NCBI GenBank assembly: GCA_024169445.1
Contig: JALKFA010000001.1
Span: 3,410,001 to 3,474,000 of the forward strand
Direction of reading: 5' to 3'
DNA length: 64,000 nt
DNA from: Buttiauxella agrestis ATCC 33320
Lineage (GTDB): Bacteria; Pseudomonadota; Gammaproteobacteria; Enterobacterales; Enterobacteriaceae
The position numbers and the translations under genes were made by a program. The notes under the pieces are model-generated. The model did not search any database and had not been told where the DNA came from. It saw only the letters and a list, made by a program, of their open reading frames with translations. Of the stretch, positions 58,994 to 64,000 are shown piece after piece (position 1 is the first letter of the stretch; each line of letters begins with the position of its first letter).

Positions 58994-59665
58994 ATGATGG
59001 ATTTGGTAAAGGCCATAGGGTTTGGGCTGGTGGTGTTATTGCCGCTGGCTAACCCGTTAACAACGGTAGCATTGTTCCTCGGCCTTGCTGGCGATATGAA
59101 TAAAAAGGCGCGTGATAGAACTGCGCTGATGGCGTCAGTGAATGTATTCATCATCATGATGGTGGCTTACTACGCTGGGCAAGTTGTGATGAACACCTTT
59201 GGTATTTCGATACCGGGCTTGCGTATTGCGGGTGGCTTAATTGTGGCCTTTATTGGTTTCCGCATGCTGTTCCCGCAGCAGAAGGCGCATGAATCACCGG
59301 AAGCACATACAAAAGCCGAGGAGCTTGAGCAGGAGCCTGATACCAATATCGCGTTTGTCCCATTGGCGATGCCAAGTACGGCGGGGCCGGGGACCATTGC
59401 GATGATCATCAGTTCATCGTCAACGGTTGAGCATGGTGTCAATTTCCCCGCCTGGGTTGTGCTGGTGGCTCCACCGCTGATTTTTGCGCTGGTAGGGCTG
59501 ATTTTGTGGGGGAGTTTACGCAGTTCTGGTGCGATTATGCGCCTGGTCGGCAAGAGCGGTATTGAAGCGATTTCGCGCCTGATGGGCTTCCTGCTGGTGT
59601 GTATGGGGGTTCAGTTCATTATTAACGGGGTACTAGAGATTATTACCAAGTTTCCAGCCCAATAA
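58994..59665 (+). CDS. marC: MarC family inner membrane protein
   Basis: 223 residues with six membrane helices. [20 protein letters not shown] and [17 protein letters not shown] match E. coli MarC (UPF0056). Divergent from marRAB. Despite its name, it has not been shown to take part in drug resistance; function unknown. AGAAG precedes the ATG. Confidence 0.95.
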   Translation: MMDLVKAIGFGLVVLLPLANPLTTVALFLGLAGDMNKKARDRTALMASVNVFIIMMVAYYAGQVVMNTFGISIPGLRIAGGLIVAFIGFRMLFPQQKAHESPEAHTKAEELEQEPDTNIAFVPLAMPSTAGPGTIAMIISSSSTVEHGVNFPAWVVLVAPPLIFALVGLILWGSLRSSGAIMRLVGKSGIEAISRLMGFLLVCMGVQFIINGVLEIITKFPAQ

Positions 59666-59670
59666 ACGCG

Positions 59671-59702
59671 AATGTCGGGTAAGCGCAACGCTACCCGACA
59701 TC
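59671..59702. terminator. REP-like palindrome/terminator between marC and sotB
   Basis: AATGTCGGGTAAGCGC with GCTACCCGACAT, followed by CCTTTTATCC on the plus strand, lies between two convergent genes. Confidence 0.7.
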
Positions 59703-59714
59703 CTTTTATCCTGG

Positions 59715-60911
59715 CTAACCGTGGCTGTGCTGTTCTTCTAAGGAAACCGGCCAACGACGGAAAATTAATACTGAAACGATAAGCGCCACCAGTGCCGGAA
59801 CAGCCCCCACCAGCCCAATACTCGACATATCAAAATGCAGGCTAACCTGGTTACCTACCAACGCGCCCGCGCCAATCCCGAGATTAAAAATCCCTGAGAA
59901 TAACGCCATAGAAACATCGGTTGCATCGGGGGCCAGTGCCAAAACTTTCACCTGCATGCCGAGGGTGATAACCATAATGGCGATTCCCCAGAACAGGCAT
60001 AACAGAGTGAGCTGAGTGCTGCTTTGCGCGGCAGGCAGTAACAACGCGAGGCACAACACCAGTAAACCGATCGAACCGCTGACCAGCGTTGATGAATGGC
60101 GATTGCCCAGTTTACCAAACAGCACGCTGCCAATAATCCCTGCGGCACCCAGCACCAACAGTAGCAGCGTCGCCACGTTCGCACTCAATCCGGCTACGGT
60201 TTGTACGAACGGTTCGATGTAGCTGTAGGCGGTGTAATGCGCGGTCACCACCACCGCGACCAATACATACAAGCTCACCAGGGCTGGGCGTTTAAACAGC
60301 AACGGCAAACTTTTCAGCGAACCTGAGTGTTCGCTTGGCAATTTAGGCAGCAGTTTCATCACACAGAACAGCGTGAGCGCGGCGACGACACCAATAGCGA
60401 AGAAAGTGGTACGCCAGCCGAAATATTGCCCAACGATACGTCCAAGCGGCAAACCTAAAACCATCGCCAGCGCGGTACCAGTGGCTATCAAGCTGAGTGC
60501 TTGAGCCTTTTTCCCGGCCGGTGCCATACGAATCGCCAGCGACGCGGTAATTGACCAGAATATAGCGTGGGCAAAGGCAATCCCAATGCGGCTAATCACC
60601 AACACCGGGAAGCTCCAGGCGACGAATGAGAGCACGTGACTTACGATAAATAAGACGAAAATACTGACCAATAAGCGCTTTCGTTCGACCTGACTGGTTA
60701 ACAGCATAAAGGGAAGGGACATTAGCGCCACCACCCATGCGTAGATAGTTAGCATGATCCCAACTTGCGCAGTCTGCATACCAAAACTATCGGCAATGTC
60801 AGACAGTAAACCAACCGGGACAAATTCCGTGGTGTTAAAAATAAAGGCCGCGACAGCGAGCGTAACGACGCGTAGCCACGCCGTTTTACGTGAGACTTTG
60901 CTTATAGTCAT
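59715..60911 (-). CDS. sotB: Sugar efflux transporter SotB
   Basis: 398 residues, 12-helix MFS exporter. [40 protein letters not shown] and [20 protein letters not shown] match E. coli SotB (YdeA), which exports arabinose and IPTG-like sugars. The start at 60911 ([12 protein letters not shown]) is chosen by alignment; an in-frame ATG at 61007 would add 32 unrelated residues. Confidence 0.93.
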   Translation of the reverse strand: MTISKVSRKTAWLRVVTLAVAAFIFNTTEFVPVGLLSDIADSFGMQTAQVGIMLTIYAWVVALMSLPFMLLTSQVERKRLLVSIFVLFIVSHVLSFVAWSFPVLVISRIGIAFAHAIFWSITASLAIRMAPAGKKAQALSLIATGTALAMVLGLPLGRIVGQYFGWRTTFFAIGVVAALTLFCVMKLLPKLPSEHSGSLKSLPLLFKRPALVSLYVLVAVVVTAHYTAYSYIEPFVQTVAGLSANVATLLLLVLGAAGIIGSVLFGKLGNRHSSTLVSGSIGLLVLCLALLLPAAQSSTQLTLLCLFWGIAIMVITLGMQVKVLALAPDATDVSMALFSGIFNLGIGAGALVGNQVSLHFDMSSIGLVGAVPALVALIVSVLIFRRWPVSLEEQHSHG

Positions 60912-61077
60912 AGATGGTATTCGCGCAGGTTTTAGAAAGAGTGGTGAGCAGGCGATCATAAAACCATCAAACCAGCTGTACAACCAATTTTGTGATTTAA
61001 GTCTCATTTTATTGTGGTGATTTTCATGGAAGTTATGACATGGTAGAAGTCATAGGCTTACCGAGGGAGAAAATGCC

Positions 61078-61875
61078 ATGCAGCAAATTGATTTTTATAT
61101 GGTCGATGCGTTTACGGACACCACTTTTGGTGGCAATGCTGCTGCGGTTTGCCCGCTGACGGAATGGCTGCCAGATGCAACCTTACTGGCAATGGCACGA
61201 CAGCATAATCAATCGGAAACAGCTTTTTTTGTCACCACCGATGAGGGTTTTGAGTTGCGTTGGTTTACCACGCAAGGGGAGGTAAACCTTTGTGGCCATG
61301 CAACGCTGGCAAGCGCGCATGTGATTTTTGAATATCTGAATTACCCGGAAACTGCAATTCAGTTTTCAACGCGATTTGTGGGCCCGTTGACCGTCACGCG
61401 AAATGGCGATTGGTTAACTCTGGATTTCCCGGCCACCAGCAGCGAGCCGGTCACACCGCCGCAGTTGTTGCTGGACTCATTGGGGATCAGTGAATATCAG
61501 GAAGTCCGCCTGGGGCGTACTTACACCGTAGTGCTCAGTACGCAACAACAGGTTGAAGCAATAAAACCTGACTTCCAGCTGATGCAGGGGCTGAATCAAA
61601 AGGTTTGTATCACCGCACCGGCCAATGACGAAGGCTATGATTTTGTCAGCCGTTTCTTCTCGCCCGCGTCGTCAATTACCGAAGATCCCGTCACCGGATC
61701 GACGCATACCATGCTGATCCCTTATTGGGCTCAAAAGCTTGGTAAAACCCAGATGTTGGCTCGCCAGGTTTCCCAACGCGGTGGTGATTTACGCTGCCAG
61801 TTAGTCGGTGACAGGGTGCATATCGCCGGGCAAGCCGCCACCTATCTAGTTGGAAAAGTGCTGTTGCGCGGCTAA
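61078..61875 (+). CDS. PhzF-family isomerase
   Basis: 265 residues, PhzF/diaminopimelate epimerase fold. The catalytic glutamate lies in NQSETAFF near residue 47. [20 protein letters not shown] and [11 protein letters not shown] are family motifs. E. coli YddE, the nearest named relative, is about 297 residues, so this may be another member; the substrate is unknown. Its stop overlaps the convergent ptrR stop by 4 bases. Confidence 0.88.
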   Translation: MQQIDFYMVDAFTDTTFGGNAAAVCPLTEWLPDATLLAMARQHNQSETAFFVTTDEGFELRWFTTQGEVNLCGHATLASAHVIFEYLNYPETAIQFSTRFVGPLTVTRNGDWLTLDFPATSSEPVTPPQLLLDSLGISEYQEVRLGRTYTVVLSTQQQVEAIKPDFQLMQGLNQKVCITAPANDEGYDFVSRFFSPASSITEDPVTGSTHTMLIPYWAQKLGKTQMLARQVSQRGGDLRCQLVGDRVHIAGQAATYLVGKVLLRG

Positions 61876-62732
61876 GGTGTTTGTTCCAGTAACCCGATAA
61901 ACGCGTCGAGTTGTCGGGTTTTCGCACCCCGTCGCCAGATTAGCCAGGTATTCAGGAACCGCCACTCTTCCGGCAATGCCGATATTGAGACCTGATGGCT
62001 GCCGGGCATGCTTTCCAGCATGCTGCGTGGCATCAATGCAATGCCTGCCCCCGCTATGACACACGCCAGCATGCCGTGGTACGACTCCATTTCGTGAATT
62101 TTACCGGGTGCTGATTGCTGGCTGTGAAACCAGCTTTCGAAATGTCGTCGATACGAGCAGTTGGCGCGAAACGCATAAATACTGGCTTCGCTGACTTGCC
62201 GGGCATTGGTAATCATTACGTGGCCCGCAGGGGCGACAATCACCATTTCTTCTTCATAGACCGAAATTCCTTCAAGCGACGGATGCATGACCGGGCCATC
62301 GACAAAGGCCGCCGACAAGCGCCCGTCCAGCACACCATCAATTTGATCACCTGACGGGCCTGTGGCGAGCGAAAGCTGAATTTTGGGGAAGCGTTGGTTA
62401 AACAACGCTAAAATACCGGGAATGCGCACCGCCGCCGTACTTTCCAGCGAACCGAGCATCAAAAAACCGTGTGGTTCATCGCCTGAAACCGCCATCCGTG
62501 CTTCATCAACCAACGCCAGAATGCGTTTGCTGTAGCTGAGAAAACTGTGTCCGGCGGGCGCAAGGCGCAAGCGTTGGTTTTCGCGGATAAACAAATCCAC
62601 ACCGAGATCGGCTTCAAGTTGTTTAATACGCGTAGTGAGATTAGACGGTACGCGATGTACCTTCGCCGCCGCGGCGCTGATACTGCCGGTTTCTGCTACC
62701 GCATTAAACATTTCAAGTTGCGTAAGATCCAT
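61872..62732 (-). CDS. ptrR: LysR-type regulator PtrR (YneJ)
   Basis: 286 residues. The helix-turn-helix is at 1-60 ([40 protein letters not shown]), nearly as in E. coli PtrR, and the effector domain includes [20 protein letters not shown]. PtrR controls the divergent sad gene in E. coli. The start at 62732 is set by that alignment; an in-frame ATG at 62765 adds 11 residues. Confidence 0.93.
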   Translation of the reverse strand: MDLTQLEMFNAVAETGSISAAAAKVHRVPSNLTTRIKQLEADLGVDLFIRENQRLRLAPAGHSFLSYSKRILALVDEARMAVSGDEPHGFLMLGSLESTAAVRIPGILALFNQRFPKIQLSLATGPSGDQIDGVLDGRLSAAFVDGPVMHPSLEGISVYEEEMVIVAPAGHVMITNARQVSEASIYAFRANCSYRRHFESWFHSQQSAPGKIHEMESYHGMLACVIAGAGIALMPRSMLESMPGSHQVSISALPEEWRFLNTWLIWRRGAKTRQLDAFIGLLEQTP

Positions 62733-62833
62733 AAAGCTTTCTCGATTCGTGAATGACTCACTCATTATTATTCATTTTTCATGATTGTCACGGGCGATTA
62801 AGGTGAGGGCATCAACTGAACTCTGGGGGCATT

Positions 62834-64000
62834 ATGAACACACACGCTATTTCCATTAATCCGGCTAACGGTGAGCAACTGTCAGCCACACCTTTTGAGT
62901 CGGCTCAACAGTTAGATAACGCGCTGGCGGGGAATCATGCGGCGTTTAACCTCTGGCGGCAGGTGTCGCTGGCGGGTCGTGCAGAGAAATTACAGGCTCT
63001 TGGTACGGCACTTCGCAACAATGCGGAAGCTTTAGCGCAAATGATCACCGCTGAAATGGGCAAGCCCATTGTTCAGGCGCGTGGCGAAGTGGCTAAATCG
63101 GCAAATTTATGTGACTGGTATGCCGAACACGGCCCGGCGATGCTGGCGACCGAAAGTACACCAGTGGAAAACCAACAGGCGGTGATTGAATACCGTCCTC
63201 TGGGTGCGATTTTGGCTGTGATGCCGTGGAACTTCCCATTCTGGCAAGTGTTGCGCGGTGCGGTGCCGATTCTTTTGGCAGGGAACAGTTATGTACTGAA
63301 ACATGCACCAAATGTGATGGGAAGTGCGCGACTGATCAAACAGTTGTTCAGCGAAGCGGGCTTCCCTGAAGGGGTGTTTGAAGTGATCAATGTGACACCT
63401 GAAGGTGTGAGCCGGGCGATTAACGACGCGCGGATTGCAGCGGTTACCGTCACTGGTAGTGGGCGAGCGGGGGCTGCGATTGGCGCGCAAGCCGGTGCTG
63501 CGTTGAAAAAATGTGTACTGGAGTTAGGAGGTTCCGATCCCTTTATCGTGCTGAATGACGCAGATCTTAATGAAGCCGTTAAAGCGGCTGTCGCCGGGCG
63601 TTATCAGAATACTGGACAAGTTTGTGCAGCGGCCAAACGCTTCATTATTGAGGCAGGAATTGTTGACGTATTCACGAAGCAGTTCGTTGCGGCAGTACAA
63701 GCTTTAAAAATGGGCGATCCCACTGACGAAACCACCTACATTGGGCCGATGGCGCGTTATGATTTGCGTGATGAGCTGTATCACCAGGTTACAGTGTCAC
63801 TTAAACAGGGGGCGAACTTACTACTTGGCGGTGAGAAAGTGGCGGGTAAGGGCAATTTCTATGCGCCAACCGTTCTGGGGAATGTCACGCCAGAGATGGT
63901 GGCATTTCGTGAAGAATTGTTTGGCCCAGTCGCCACGATTACCGTCGCCCGTGATGCCGAACATGCGCTGGAACTGGCTAATGACAGTGACTTTGGGCTT
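62834..64000 (+). CDS. sad: Succinate semialdehyde dehydrogenase Sad (YneI), 3' end outside window
   Basis: 389 codons are present of about 462; the frame is still open at the window end. AGQVENQQAVIEYRPL-like ENQQAVIEYRPLGAILAVMP, VLELGGSDPFIVLNDADL and NTGQVCAAAKRFII with the catalytic cysteine match E. coli Sad. It oxidises succinate semialdehyde with NAD+ in putrescine and GABA breakdown. GGGGG lies 8 bases before the ATG. Divergent from ptrR. Confidence 0.95.
   Translation, partial: MNTHAISINPANGEQLSATPFESAQQLDNALAGNHAAFNLWRQVSLAGRAEKLQALGTALRNNAEALAQMITAEMGKPIVQARGEVAKSANLCDWYAEHGPAMLATESTPVENQQAVIEYRPLGAILAVMPWNFPFWQVLRGAVPILLAGNSYVLKHAPNVMGSARLIKQLFSEAGFPEGVFEVINVTPEGVSRAINDARIAAVTVTGSGRAGAAIGAQAGAALKKCVLELGGSDPFIVLNDADLNEAVKAAVAGRYQNTGQVCAAAKRFIIEAGIVDVFTKQFVAAVQALKMGDPTDETTYIGPMARYDLRDELYHQVTVSLKQGANLLLGGEKVAGKGNFYAPTVLGNVTPEMVAFREELFGPVATITVARDAEHALELANDSDFGL

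Overview
The window is chromosomal DNA of a member of the Enterobacteriaceae. Its right end carries the enterobacterial block ydeE, eamA, marBAR/marC, sotB, ptrR, sad in recognisable order. It also has gcd, a Trg-type receptor, ydcY and dtpB, many REP/BIME palindromes and one ERIC element. I cannot name the genus from sequence alone. No rRNA, tRNA, CRISPR array, integrase or transposase was seen.

Left part (1-10.4 kb): one end of a glycyl-radical propanediol (Grp) bacterial microcompartment locus. On the plus strand are a CoA-acylating aldehyde dehydrogenase (cut by the window start), a GrpU-like shell protein with one cysteine, a glycyl-radical diol dehydratase, its radical-SAM activase and an aquaglyceroporin. 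Facing them on the minus strand are a PocR-domain histidine kinase, an AraC-type response regulator, a second S-adenosylmethionine synthetase and a hexameric shell protein with a basic tail. The parts fit together: sense diol, admit it, activate the dehydratase with SAM, make the aldehyde inside a shell, oxidise it to acyl-CoA.

Middle part (10.4-42 kb): peptide and sugar metabolism (a PepT-like peptidase, two orphan DppA-type binding proteins, gcd, a YdeP-like molybdoenzyme, a Trg-like receptor, dtpB). It also holds an ABC-F protein with an unannotated 27-codon leader ORF, an aldehyde dehydrogenase/LysR/NmrA group and a metallo-hydrolase broken by one stop codon. Next comes an AT-rich three-gene cassette whose central protein joins a GH108 muramidase to an L,D-transpeptidase-like domain, then the srfABC operon.

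Right part (42-55 kb): an apparent nine-gene nitrogen operon: allophanate hydrolase, urea carboxylase, a GntR regulator, the urea ABC transporter urtABCDE and a double-GNAT protein. It is preceded by a good sigma-54 (-24/-12) promoter with a GTATAC operator-like palindrome at the expected transcript start. From 55 kb to the end is the conserved mar neighbourhood, with an intact marO, ending in sad, cut by the window end.

Most promising for novelty: the GH108/L,D-transpeptidase cassette (27.2-29.8 kb), the ABC-F leader (22.35-22.43 kb), and the SAM synthetase inside the Grp locus.
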